Assembly: GCF_021730435.1 (NCBI RefSeq)
Contig: NZ_JABWGX010000025.1
Location: forward strand, 1-64,000
Reading direction: 5' to 3'
DNA from: Xanthobacter agilis
GTDB taxonomy: Bacteria; Pseudomonadota; Alphaproteobacteria; Rhizobiales; Xanthobacteraceae
DNA length: 64,000 bases
Shown: in pieces, positions 44,643 through 52,920 of the stretch
Layout of the letters: the number at the start of each line of letters is the position of its first letter
How positions within the stretch are numbered: position 1 is the first letter of the stretch
Position numbers and translations under genes: made by a program
Notes under the pieces: model-generated
Told to the model about the DNA's origin: nothing
The model's input: only the letters and a program-made list of their open reading frames with translations
The model's database searches: none

Positions 44643-45716
44643 CTATTTCAGCGCGGCGACGGCGGCGGCGATGTCGTCGAGGCTGCGTTCGGCGGCCTCG
44701 GCGCCGGCCGCGATCGCCTCTCGCGCGCGCTGGAAATCGAACAGGCCGATGGAGGCGAGCTTGGGCGAAACCGTCAGGTCCGGCGGGTCGCCGGCGAGGC
44801 GCGAGCGGGCGATCCGGTCCTGGGTGATGTTGAAGGCGTCGATCATCACGGTGGACAGGCCGCGCGGACCGTCATCGGCCGGGGCGGTGAAGAACCGGCG
44901 GCGCAGCCGGTCGGGACTGAGGCGCGACATCAGCGTCCGGCGCTTGCCGGCGATGGCGACATCCGCCACATGGCCGACCACCCCGCCGTGATCGTGCACC
45001 ACGGTGCCGCGTCCGAACACATCCGAATTGAGATTGACGGCGAGCACCAGCCGCGCCCCGAGCGCGCGCGCCGGGGAGACCGGCACCGGATTCACCAGAG
45101 CCCCGTCCATGAGCCAGCGTCCGCCCACATTGACCGGTGTGAAGATACCGGGCAGCGCATAGGATGCGCGCAGGGCTTCCACGAAATCGCCGCGGGTGAG
45201 CCAGATCTCATGCCCGGTGCCAAGCTCGGTGGCGATGGCGCCAAACACCACCGGCAGATCTTCAATGGCGACATCGCCGACCTTCTCGCGCATGAGATCC
45301 ACCAGCCGACGGCCGCCGATGAGGCCAGCCCCGCCGAGCGCGAAATCGAGCATGCCCACCACCCGCCTCTTGGTGAGGCCGAGGGCCCAATCCTCAAGCG
45401 CGTCGAGCTTGCCGCAGGCCCACAGCCCGCCGACCACCGCGCCGATGGAGGTGCCGGCAATGACGCGCGGCCGGATGCCGTTTTTCTCCAGCACCCGCAG
45501 AATGCCGATGTGGGCGAAGCCGCGCGCGGCGCCTCCCCCCAGGGCGAGCCCCAAGGCCGGACGGTGGTCCGGCGTCTTGGGGGGCGGCGGTGCGGCGTCG
45601 AGATCGGGACGCATCGGCGCAGCGGTCATGTCAGCCTCGGCGACCTGCGGGATGTCGAGCTTGGGCTCGATCGGGTCGAGGGCGGGATCGGTGCGTCGAT
45701 GAAAGGGATGAAACAT
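44643..45716 (-). CDS. Patatin-like phospholipase, RssA/YchK type
   Basis: 357 aa from the ATG at 45716 (GAGG upstream); a long in-frame extension lacks family features. Oxyanion loop GGGAARG at 60-66, nucleophile elbow GTSIG at 88-92 (Ser90) and catalytic Asp of MDGALVNPVP. Short Pro-rich N-terminus, no signal peptide, so cytoplasmic or inner-membrane associated. Lipid acyl hydrolase of unknown physiological substrate. Confidence 0.92.
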   Translation of the reverse strand: MFHPFHRRTDPALDPIEPKLDIPQVAEADMTAAPMRPDLDAAPPPPKTPDHRPALGLALGGGAARGFAHIGILRVLEKNGIRPRVIAGTSIGAVVGGLWACGKLDALEDWALGLTKRRVVGMLDFALGGAGLIGGRRLVDLMREKVGDVAIEDLPVVFGAIATELGTGHEIWLTRGDFVEALRASYALPGIFTPVNVGGRWLMDGALVNPVPVSPARALGARLVLAVNLNSDVFGRGTVVHDHGGVVGHVADVAIAGKRRTLMSRLSPDRLRRRFFTAPADDGPRGLSTVMIDAFNITQDRIARSRLAGDPPDLTVSPKLASIGLFDFQRAREAIAAGAEAAERSLDDIAAAVAALK

Positions 45717-46124
45717 GGTCGCCTCGCTGAGCGTGCGCATCCATACGCGTGCTTTGCAGTAGCAATGCCCCACCGCCACGCCGGTTCCGGCGCACCCCTC
45801 TATTGGCGACACAATGCTACGGGCGCATGTCGGAACCGTGGCCATGACGCAGAATAACGCTGCGTCATGGCGGACTTGGAGCCGTGGCGCGTCGTCGGCC
45901 GGTGGTGGATGGCGATCGCCGGTACGGCGCCGGATGGGGAGAGGCCGCCGCCGGGGCCGGAGGGACGGATGGGGAGAGGCGCGCCGTTCCGGGCGTCCGC
46001 GCCATTGTCCGGCGGTGCCGGATGCCGTGCCCGGCGAAGGCGCGGCGGCCCGGCTCCGCAAGGCCTTGAACCGCGCAGACGGAGACGAGGGACGGGCGCG
46101 CGCCGGCGGGCAAGCCGCCCGCGT
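45717..46124. other. Gene-free stretch upstream of the patatin gene
   Basis: 408 bases between the hisI stop and the patatin start. No convincing coding sequence; holds a perfect 12-bp inverted repeat at 45841-45871. Confidence 0.65.
45841..45871. promoter_or_regulatory. Perfect 12-bp inverted repeat
   Basis: GCCATGACGCAG pairs with CTGCGTCATGGC around a 7-base AATAACG spacer, 125 bases before the patatin start. No T tract, so an operator or an RNA hairpin in the patatin leader is as likely as a hisI terminator. Confidence 0.45.
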
Positions 46125-46601
46125 TCAGTGGTCGTGCGGCTTGCCGTAGACGGCGGCGGGGTCGAAGCGCGGCGTGTCGCCGGTGAAGCCGAGCTTGGTG
46201 TCGGGGCCGGGCGCTGCGCCCAGGGGCACCGTGCGATAGAAGCAGGAGCGGCGGCCGGTGTGGCAGGCGGCGCCGGTGCCGCCCATCTCGACCTTGATGA
46301 CGACCGCGTCCTGATCGCAATCCACGCGCATCTCCAGCACCTTCTGGGTGTGGCCGGAGCTTTCGCCCTTCTTCCAGAGCTTGCCGCGGGAGCGGCTGAA
46401 GTAATGGGCCTCGCCGGTGGCCATGGTGAGCGCGAGAGCGTCCCCATTCATATGGGCGAGCATCAGCACCTCGCCGGTGTGCGCGTCCACGGCCACGCAG
46501 GTGATGAGGCCGTTCGCGTCGAACCGGGGGGTGAGCTGCGTGCCTTCCTCCAGCGCCGCGCCCGAGGCGGGGGCGGCGAAAGGCGCGGGGGACGAGGTCA
46601 T
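46125..46601 (-). CDS. hisI: Phosphoribosyl-AMP cyclohydrolase
   Basis: 158 aa from the ATG at 46601. Third step of histidine synthesis, opening the adenine ring of PR-AMP. Visible: [46 protein letters not shown] and [12 protein letters not shown], with the zinc and Mg ligands. Monofunctional (no HisE domain). Lies 72 bases after folE on the same strand, a pairing seen in this order. Confidence 0.95.
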   Translation of the reverse strand: MTSSPAPFAAPASGAALEEGTQLTPRFDANGLITCVAVDAHTGEVLMLAHMNGDALALTMATGEAHYFSRSRGKLWKKGESSGHTQKVLEMRVDCDQDAVVIKVEMGGTGAACHTGRRSCFYRTVPLGAAPGPDTKLGFTGDTPRFDPAAVYGKPHDH

Positions 46602-46673
46602 GGCAAGGCTCTTCAAGCAGTCGGGCCGCCCCTTGCGGCGCGGCCCCGGTTCAGGCGAAAGGCGGAGTGGCGA

Positions 46674-47414
46674 CTAGGCCTTGCTGGCGCGCACCATGGT
46701 CATGAAGCGCACCTGCTCGGCCGGATCATCGCGGAACACGCCGGTGAACTGGCTGGTGAGGGTGGTAACCCCCGCCTTGGTGATGCCGCGCATGGACATG
46801 CACATGTGCTCGGCCTCGATCATCACCGCCACGCCGCGCGGATGCAGCCCCTCGTCGAGGGTGGTGACGATCTGCGAGGTCAGGTGTTCCTGGGTCTGCA
46901 GGCGCTTGGCGAAGGTGTCCACCACCCGCGCGATCTTCGACAGGCCCACCACCCGCTCCACCGGGAAATAGGCCACATGGGCCTTGCCGTAGAACGGCAC
47001 CATGTGGTGCTCGCAGTGGGAATAGAAAGGGATGTCCTTCACCAGCACCATGTCGTCGAACGAGCCGATCTCGCCGAAGGTGCGATCGAGCATCTCGTCG
47101 CCGCCCTCGCGGTAGCCGGCGAACAGCTCGTCATAGGCCTTGATGACGCGCTTGGGCGTGTCGAGCAGGCCTTCGCGCGCGGGGTCTTCCCCCATATAGG
47201 CGAGCAGGGTGCGCACCGCGGCTTCGGCTTCCGTCCGGGACGGGCGCGGGCTGCCGTCGGCCAGGGGCGGAAATGCCACGCGCGGAGCCGGCTGGCCGTC
47301 GTCGGCCGCCTGTGCCTTGCGGGCGTGCCTGGAGGCGTCTTTGGCGGCCTGGGCCTGACGCTGGCGCTCCTCGTGTTCCGCCTGCGCCTTGAACAACTTC
47401 ACCACCGCGTCCAT
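46674..47414 (-). CDS. folE: GTP cyclohydrolase I
   Basis: 246 aa. Makes 7,8-dihydroneopterin triphosphate, first step of pterin/folate synthesis. Zinc and active-site motifs: [49 protein letters not shown]. An N-terminal charged helix of about 60 residues ([19 protein letters not shown]) precedes the core and is longer than in E. coli. A GTG three codons earlier (47423) is an alternative start. folP/folK are 20 kb away. Confidence 0.95.
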   Translation of the reverse strand: MDAVVKLFKAQAEHEERQRQAQAAKDASRHARKAQAADDGQPAPRVAFPPLADGSPRPSRTEAEAAVRTLLAYMGEDPAREGLLDTPKRVIKAYDELFAGYREGGDEMLDRTFGEIGSFDDMVLVKDIPFYSHCEHHMVPFYGKAHVAYFPVERVVGLSKIARVVDTFAKRLQTQEHLTSQIVTTLDEGLHPRGVAVMIEAEHMCMSMRGITKAGVTTLTSQFTGVFRDDPAEQVRFMTMVRASKA

Positions 47415-47743
47415 GACGTACACAACTCCGTTCGACCCGCCGTGGCTGAATGCCGGATGGCGGGAGTGTCACCGGTCGTCGGCTACGCATGCGCGGCTGC
47501 CTCTTCAACCGCGCCCCGCCTCGCGGCGGCGGCCATGCCGTCCGTACCCTCCAGCCTGGAGCGGTTCCAGGCCAAGCTCCATCATGGGGCCGCTCGCGCC
47601 GCGGCGCAAGCGGTGACGCTTGCATGACAGCGGGGGACTTACCGGCGTCCGACGCAGCGCTATATAAGCGAGGGGGTCCTGCGTCGGCACGGCGCAGGGA
47701 TCACATTTGCGTTCAAGGCCGGCGCGGCTGGCGGGTTCGAGCC
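47415..47743. other. Divergent regulatory region folE / IscU-like gene
   Basis: 329 bases without a supported gene. A TATATA box for the plus-strand gene is at 47661. Confidence 0.6.
47639..47666 (+). promoter_or_regulatory. Candidate promoter of the IscU-like/yidD operon
   Basis: TTACCG at 47639-47644, 16-base spacer, TATATA at 47661-47666, about 78 bases before the IscU-like start. Confidence 0.4.
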
Positions 47744-48202
47744 ATGATCAACGATATCTACAATGCCCGCATTCTGGCCCTGGCGGCGGAAATTCCGCGC
47801 CTCGGCCGCCTGGAGGCGCCGCAGGCGACGGCCAAGGCCCATTCGCGCCTGTGTGGCTCGACCGTCGTCGTGGATCTGGCCATGGAGGGCGACACCGTGA
47901 CCGCGTTCGCCCATGAGGTCCGCGCCTGCGCCTTGGGGCAGGCCTCGTCCTCGCTCATGGCCCGCCATGTGGTGGGAGCGAAGGCGGCGGACCTGCGGGC
48001 CTTGCGCCAGACCGTGACGAAGATGCTGAAGGAGAACGGTCCGCCGCCCGACGGCGCGTTCGACGCATTCAAGGTGCTGGAGCCCATCCGCGACTACAAG
48101 GCGCGCCACGCGTCCACCCTGCTCACCTTCGACGCGGTGGTGGATTGCATCGACCAGATCGAGCAGGCGCGAGCCGCCGAGGCGAACCATGCCGCCGAGT
48201 GA
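47744..48202 (+). CDS. IscU/NifU_N-like protein with altered cluster ligands
   Basis: 152 aa. Overall IscU-like pattern: LCGSTVVVDLAMEG, ACALGQASSSLMARHVVG, and ARHASTLLTFDAVVDCI. Aligned to IscU, Cys37 and Cys62 match the first two cluster cysteines, but the Asp after the first (CGD) is Ser39 and the third cysteine (HCSIL) is Ala123; Cys135 lies further on. It may therefore bind a cluster differently or act in another transfer. Overlaps yidD by 14 bases, so the two are one transcript. Confidence 0.85.
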   Translation: MINDIYNARILALAAEIPRLGRLEAPQATAKAHSRLCGSTVVVDLAMEGDTVTAFAHEVRACALGQASSSLMARHVVGAKAADLRALRQTVTKMLKENGPPPDGAFDAFKVLEPIRDYKARHASTLLTFDAVVDCIDQIEQARAAEANHAAE

Positions 48203-48587
48203 CGGGCCGTCGGACGGCAGCCCCCTCGACGCGCTGCCGTGGTCCAAGCCGGAATCTTCCGCGCGGCGGGGCGCGCGTTTGGTTGGCAGGGCTCCACGCC
48301 TGCTGCTGCGGGTGCCGATCCTGCTGTATCGTTACACCCTGTCGTCTTTCATGGGACGGCAGTGCCGCTATCTGCCGACATGCTCCGAATACGCGGATGA
48401 AGCCATCTCCCGGCACGGGGCGTGGCCGGGCCTGTTCATGGCGACCGCACGCGTGTGCCGCTGCCATCCCTGGGGAGGCCACGGCTACGATCCGGTGCCC
48501 AAGGCCCTTCCGGCCGCGGGGCGCTGGTACGCGCCATGGCGCTATGGTCGGTGGCGGTTCAAGGCGGAGCCGGTGCGCGAAGACTGA
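48189..48587 (+). CDS. yidD: Membrane protein insertion efficiency factor YidD
   Basis: 132 aa. The core (LLYRYTLSSFMGRQCRYLPT, CSEYADEAISRHG, then CRCHPWGGHGYDPVP) is the complete YidD signature with its cysteines. N-terminal extension of about 40 residues is not conserved. Usually beside rnpA-yidC; here it follows the IscU-like gene, overlapping it by 14 bases. Confidence 0.95.
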   Translation: MPPSDGPSDGSPLDALPWSKPESSARRGARLVGRAPRLLLRVPILLYRYTLSSFMGRQCRYLPTCSEYADEAISRHGAWPGLFMATARVCRCHPWGGHGYDPVPKALPAAGRWYAPWRYGRWRFKAEPVRED

Positions 48588-48591
48588 GGCC

Positions 48592-51219
48592 TCACGGCTG
48601 AATCCCGCAGGCCGAAGAGGGTGTGGCAAGGGCGGCCCAGACGGCGCGGACAGCCTTGTCGTTGTTGCAGCGATCGCTGCTGTGCTCCAATTGCTTGCGC
48701 AGGTTCATCTGCACCGGCTTCGACAGCCACCAGCTCATGGAGACATCGCGAATCGCCTTCGGCTTCTCGGCGCCGATCGGGCAGGTGCCGTCGAGCGCCT
48801 CCGGCCACACCCGGATATGGGCGAGGTTGGTGGGACAGCCGGCGCCGAAGCGTTCGTTCAGCCACTGGTTGGTGGCGGCGACGGCCAGGCGACCGCGACC
48901 GCTGCGGACGGCGCCGATGGAACTCAGCGGGCCGGTCAATTCCGGGAGCCAGACCTGTTCCGACCCATCGGGCACCACGACGCCGCGGGCGGTGCGTTCC
49001 TCGGTCAGGGTGCTTTGGGGATCGTTGGAGATGACGAGGATGAACGGCGCGAGCCGCGGCTCCACCTCCGCCATCGCCTGGGCCAGCTCCAGGGCGCTTT
49101 CCACTCCGAAATTCTCAAAATAGCCGCCATCCACGATGCGGTCCGCGATGTCCCCTTCCCCCTGAAGGATCGAGCCGGGCGGCGAGATCAGCGGGAAGCG
49201 CGCGGAATTCGACGCGGCGGTGGACAGGCGCACGTCGAGACTCCCATGCAGGAAGCCATGGAAGTCGATGGCGTGGGTGAAGATCGGGCATTCGGGCCGA
49301 TCTCCGCCGCTCGGGCAGGGACGTTTGGGCGCGTGGGTCGGCATCAGGTCGGTGGTGACGATCCGCTGCCCGGTTTCCACCGAGGTTCCGTTCAGCACCA
49401 GGAACGGCACCCAGACGGCGGGATCGCGTTCGGCCGTCAGCAGGGGCTGGGACAGCCGCTGCGGCGTCGCGCGGTCGCCTTCGGTGGCGATCTGGGCAAA
49501 GCGGTTCTCCCAGCTTTGTTCGAGCAGGGCGGCGCGATCTTCCAGGTAGAGCTGCACCTGATCGTGGAAAGCGAGGCCGAAGAAGCTGGCGGTGAGGTAG
49601 TCGCCGGCGGTGAGGCTCTCCAGGCAATCCTGCCAGGTGGTGATGCGGGCGCCGAACCAGTAAGGCGGGGCGGCGCCGGCGCAGGGGGAGGCGCGGCCGT
49701 TGCGGCTGCCCAACGCCGCGGCGGTGACGGCGGCGCCGTAAGCTCCGCCCGAAACCCCGGAAATGGCGAAGATGCGATCCGCGATATCCGCATTGGCAAG
49801 GGCATCGGCGGCCGGTGGGCTGATGCGCCCGTCGTCCAGCGGGCCGCGCACCAGCGTCCTGCCGTCGGCGCGGGTCAGCGTGTAGCCCTCCCGATGCTGC
49901 GCCACGTCCAGGAAATGACCGACGACGCTGGCGGTGAAGAAGCCGGCCCGGCTGGCCCCTCCGGCGGCAACCACGATGATCGGCCGCGGGCAGGTCGCGG
50001 GGGCCTGTGCGCATCCGTTGGCGCGCATCCAGAGGTACACCGCTGTGTCGAGGGTGGTGCGGCGATATGCCGGTTCGTTGGCGAGGAGCGTGCGGACCTT
50101 GTGATTGTCGCCGAACAGGTAGACCCCCACGATCCCAAGTGCCAGCGCCGCCGTGACAAAGGGAAAGTGGAGGCGCCGGCCGATGGAGCTGAGATAGGAC
50201 AGAATCGGCACCCAGGCCCCGAGGATCAGGGGCACCGCCAGGGTGAGGGGGAGCTGCCGGGCCAGCCACAACGGGTTGGCAATGAGGATGATGATGACGC
50301 CGGCCGCATAGGTGAGCAGCAGCAGGCGGCCGGTGGCGTGCAGCGCGCCACTGGGATCATTGCGGCGCGGAGCGATGGCCAACCACCGGAACGGGCCGGC
50401 GCAGAGCCGGTCCAGGGCGGCCGTGGCGGCGCGGACCGGTCCGGACAGAGCGAGCCGGCCGCGGGCTGCGGAGTAAAGGAAGAAGAACGGAACGGCCACC
50501 AGCATCGCCACCGCGATCACATGGAGCTGCGCCTGCGCGGCCTGCGTGACGGACGTGTCGGTGAGGGTGGGCAGGTTGACGATGGCCTGTTCGGCGCCGA
50601 TGGCGAAGGCCACGAACGTCAGCGCGCCCAGCAGCCGCGGCACCTGCCGGATGACGAATCCGGTCCAAGCATCGCCAGGGGCGTGCGGGGTGGACTGCGC
50701 CAGCGCCTGCGGGGCGGCTCCGGCCTGGGACGGGATGGCGCCCGCGCCGGCCGTGTCTCGCGACGCCGGGCCGTGCTCCGCGATCGCGGCCTGCCGGGCC
50801 GCCGCCTGGTCGCGCCGTGTCGCCAGGGCGGCGATGCCGTCGTCGGTGTCCAGCAGCAGCCGGGCCGCGAAATGCACCGGGATCGCCCATAGAAGGAAGA
50901 TGGCCAGGATGAGCTTGCCGAGAGCGAGGGACAGACCCGGCTTCTCCACCAGCTGCGGGCCCGCCATGGCCACGTCCACCAGCGTGTCCTGAGCCTGGGT
51001 GACACCGAGCATCAGCAGCAGGCCGATGGCGACGCTGAGCAGGGGAATACGCACGACCCAAAGCACTAGGCCAAGGTCCAGGACGCGCGACCAGAGTTGC
51101 ACGATGGCGCGGACCAGTGGCGGCGCCCCGGCATCATCCTGCCCCCACCGGTCGGCATCGGCAGCGGACGGCACGGCCTTTTGGGGATCCGGCGGCGGAT
51201 GGTCAGGCGATGTTCCCAT
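48592..51219 (-). CDS. Large membrane-anchored patatin-like phospholipase
   Basis: 875 aa from the ATG at 51219 (GGGAGG about 11 bases upstream; starts at 51240 and 51267 are possible). The first 400 residues hold about seven hydrophobic segments (for example LLSVAIGLLLMLGV, LLTYAAGVIIILIANPLWLA, ALALGIVGVYLFG) around an Ala/Gln-rich loop. A patatin-like domain follows with VVAAGGASRAGFF (oxyanion loop), nucleophile SGVSGGAYG (Ser490) and catalytic DGGYFENFG (Asp697). Probably hydrolyses membrane lipids at the inner membrane. Convergent with yidD (4 bases). Confidence 0.83.
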   Translation of the reverse strand: MGTSPDHPPPDPQKAVPSAADADRWGQDDAGAPPLVRAIVQLWSRVLDLGLVLWVVRIPLLSVAIGLLLMLGVTQAQDTLVDVAMAGPQLVEKPGLSLALGKLILAIFLLWAIPVHFAARLLLDTDDGIAALATRRDQAAARQAAIAEHGPASRDTAGAGAIPSQAGAAPQALAQSTPHAPGDAWTGFVIRQVPRLLGALTFVAFAIGAEQAIVNLPTLTDTSVTQAAQAQLHVIAVAMLVAVPFFFLYSAARGRLALSGPVRAATAALDRLCAGPFRWLAIAPRRNDPSGALHATGRLLLLTYAAGVIIILIANPLWLARQLPLTLAVPLILGAWVPILSYLSSIGRRLHFPFVTAALALGIVGVYLFGDNHKVRTLLANEPAYRRTTLDTAVYLWMRANGCAQAPATCPRPIIVVAAGGASRAGFFTASVVGHFLDVAQHREGYTLTRADGRTLVRGPLDDGRISPPAADALANADIADRIFAISGVSGGAYGAAVTAAALGSRNGRASPCAGAAPPYWFGARITTWQDCLESLTAGDYLTASFFGLAFHDQVQLYLEDRAALLEQSWENRFAQIATEGDRATPQRLSQPLLTAERDPAVWVPFLVLNGTSVETGQRIVTTDLMPTHAPKRPCPSGGDRPECPIFTHAIDFHGFLHGSLDVRLSTAASNSARFPLISPPGSILQGEGDIADRIVDGGYFENFGVESALELAQAMAEVEPRLAPFILVISNDPQSTLTEERTARGVVVPDGSEQVWLPELTGPLSSIGAVRSGRGRLAVAATNQWLNERFGAGCPTNLAHIRVWPEALDGTCPIGAEKPKAIRDVSMSWWLSKPVQMNLRKQLEHSSDRCNNDKAVRAVWAALATPSSACGIQP

Positions 51220-51461
51220 GTGCGATCGGACCTCCCGCATGGACCCGCGCCGGCGCCGCCGGAACATGGCGAGAATAGCAACTCAAATCCATTTTTGCGA
51301 GTGATAGAACGAAGTGCAACTCAATAAGCGGGGCGCCAGGTGGCGTGAACTGGCGACGGCGGCCCGGTCCGTCGCCAGTTCCCTTGCCCGGCCCGGTTGG
51401 GGTTGCCTATGCTTGCCCCGGTCTTCGCCCAGGGGAGCGCGCGGAAACCGGAGGAAGGGAC

Positions 51462-52877
51462 GTGACGATCTCGGTAGTCAGTGGCGGAGCGGTTTCCGAC
51501 GCCGCTTCGGTGACGGCGCGCTTTGCCCTCGGCACCATGGACCTTATCGGACCCGCGGCGGCGGGCGCGCCGGTGATGGCGCGGGTGCGGCTGCCGCTGG
51601 TGCCCTTCAAGGCCATCGGTGGCGGCGCGCAGCAGGTGTCGGGCCTGTGGTTCGGCACGGTGCGGCGCGCCGGCCCTGCCGAAACCTTCCGCCTGGTCTC
51701 GGGTGACGGGAGCTTGGTGCTCACCGGCGCGGTGGGGAGCGATCTCAAGCTGGATGCGGCGACCCTCGCCTATGGCGAGGTTCTGGATATCACCTCCGGG
51801 CAGCTTTCGATGGGCGCCGGCGGGAGCCTTGCCCTCAGCCTTGCGGGCAAGATGTCGGTTCCCGAGCCGTCAGGGCAGGAATTCCATGTGCATTGGGATT
51901 CCTGGTACGAAAAGCCCGATCCGGCCTATCCCGAGCGCTTCTATCTGACGAATTTGCCGCCCTATGTCTCGACGGTCACCCTGTGCTTCGCCCGTCCCCA
52001 GGTGACCTACGAGGGCCTCGACGACAACGTCTTCGCCACCACCGGCCTTCAGTTCCAGGGCACGGGCCACCAGCTCAAGAACGCGCTCGACCTGCTGCGG
52101 CTGCGGCGCCCCGGCATCCGTGTCGCGCTCGCGGTGCAACAGGGCGGGCCGCTCGGTTTCGAGCCCTACAACCGCGAGGGGTGGGCCGGCATGAACGGCA
52201 CCCACTTCCGCGCGCTGGCGCTGTTCCTGGAGCAGATGGGCATTCGCGACATCGACGTGGACTATGAGTGCGTGGCCTCCTCCATGGACGGCGACAAGCA
52301 TTGCCTCGTCAAGGCGAACCGCGACGTGTGGTGCTATACGGACGGCGAGCTGGTGCGCGTCATCAAGGCCTTCCGCGACAAGTTTCCGCGCCCGAAATTC
52401 CGCCTTGCCTTCGACGCCTACAATACGGGGGCCTATTTCGGCCCGTTCGCGCGGCAGGCGCCGGTGGGCTGGAACCACGGCTATGTGGCGGCTCTTGCCC
52501 GCGACCCCAAGGCGCGCGCCGCCATCGACATCATCAACATCATGTCGTTCGACGAGAAGCCCGGATACGATCCGGCGCGGGCGCTGGAGGCCTACCAGTA
52601 CCATTTCCCCGATGCTCAGGTGTTTCTGGGCCTGCGCTCCGGCCCGGCGTGGCATGGGGACGTGAAGCGGTCGCTGACGGATGTGATCGATTTCGCCAAT
52701 GCCGCCATCCGCCTCAAGGCCGGCGGGCTCTGGCTTTATTCGCTGCTGTGGGACGCGGGCGAGCCCCACGGACCCTATGGCCCCGACAATCCCGACGCCA
52801 ACATGATGGCGCGGCTGGTGGCGGAGCGGTTCCGCCTGCCGGGCGCGGATCTGCCGCTGGTGAGCACCGGCGCCTGA
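51462..52877 (+). CDS. GH18-like glycosidase without signal peptide
   Basis: 471 aa. Starts with GTG at 51462, chosen for GGAGG 7 bases upstream. The first 135 residues are a beta-rich domain I cannot assign. Then a TIM-barrel-like part with the GH18 catalytic motif DIDVDYE (263-269, Glu269 the acid), INIMSFDEKPGYD and a final strand GGLWLYSLLWD. GH18 enzymes act on chitin or N-acetylglucosamine-containing glycans. No export signal is visible, unusual for the family. Strand neighbours do not suggest a pathway. Confidence 0.75.
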   Translation: MTISVVSGGAVSDAASVTARFALGTMDLIGPAAAGAPVMARVRLPLVPFKAIGGGAQQVSGLWFGTVRRAGPAETFRLVSGDGSLVLTGAVGSDLKLDAATLAYGEVLDITSGQLSMGAGGSLALSLAGKMSVPEPSGQEFHVHWDSWYEKPDPAYPERFYLTNLPPYVSTVTLCFARPQVTYEGLDDNVFATTGLQFQGTGHQLKNALDLLRLRRPGIRVALAVQQGGPLGFEPYNREGWAGMNGTHFRALALFLEQMGIRDIDVDYECVASSMDGDKHCLVKANRDVWCYTDGELVRVIKAFRDKFPRPKFRLAFDAYNTGAYFGPFARQAPVGWNHGYVAALARDPKARAAIDIINIMSFDEKPGYDPARALEAYQYHFPDAQVFLGLRSGPAWHGDVKRSLTDVIDFANAAIRLKAGGLWLYSLLWDAGEPHGPYGPDNPDANMMARLVAERFRLPGADLPLVSTGA

Positions 52878-52920
52878 GCCGGCTCGCCCTTGAAGGGCGG
52901 ACCGGCTACGGGGCCGCGCC

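Noticed and set aside
45867-47627. 586-codon plus-strand open frame opposite hisI and folE
   Set aside because: Antisense shadow of two clearly recognised genes, with low-complexity His/Gly/Arg composition.
48145-50892. 915-codon plus-strand open frame opposite the membrane patatin
   Set aside because: Its sequence is Gly/Arg/Ala/His-biased with no family resemblance. It is the expected mirror of a GC-rich gene on the other strand; yidD and the IscU-like gene explain its first part.
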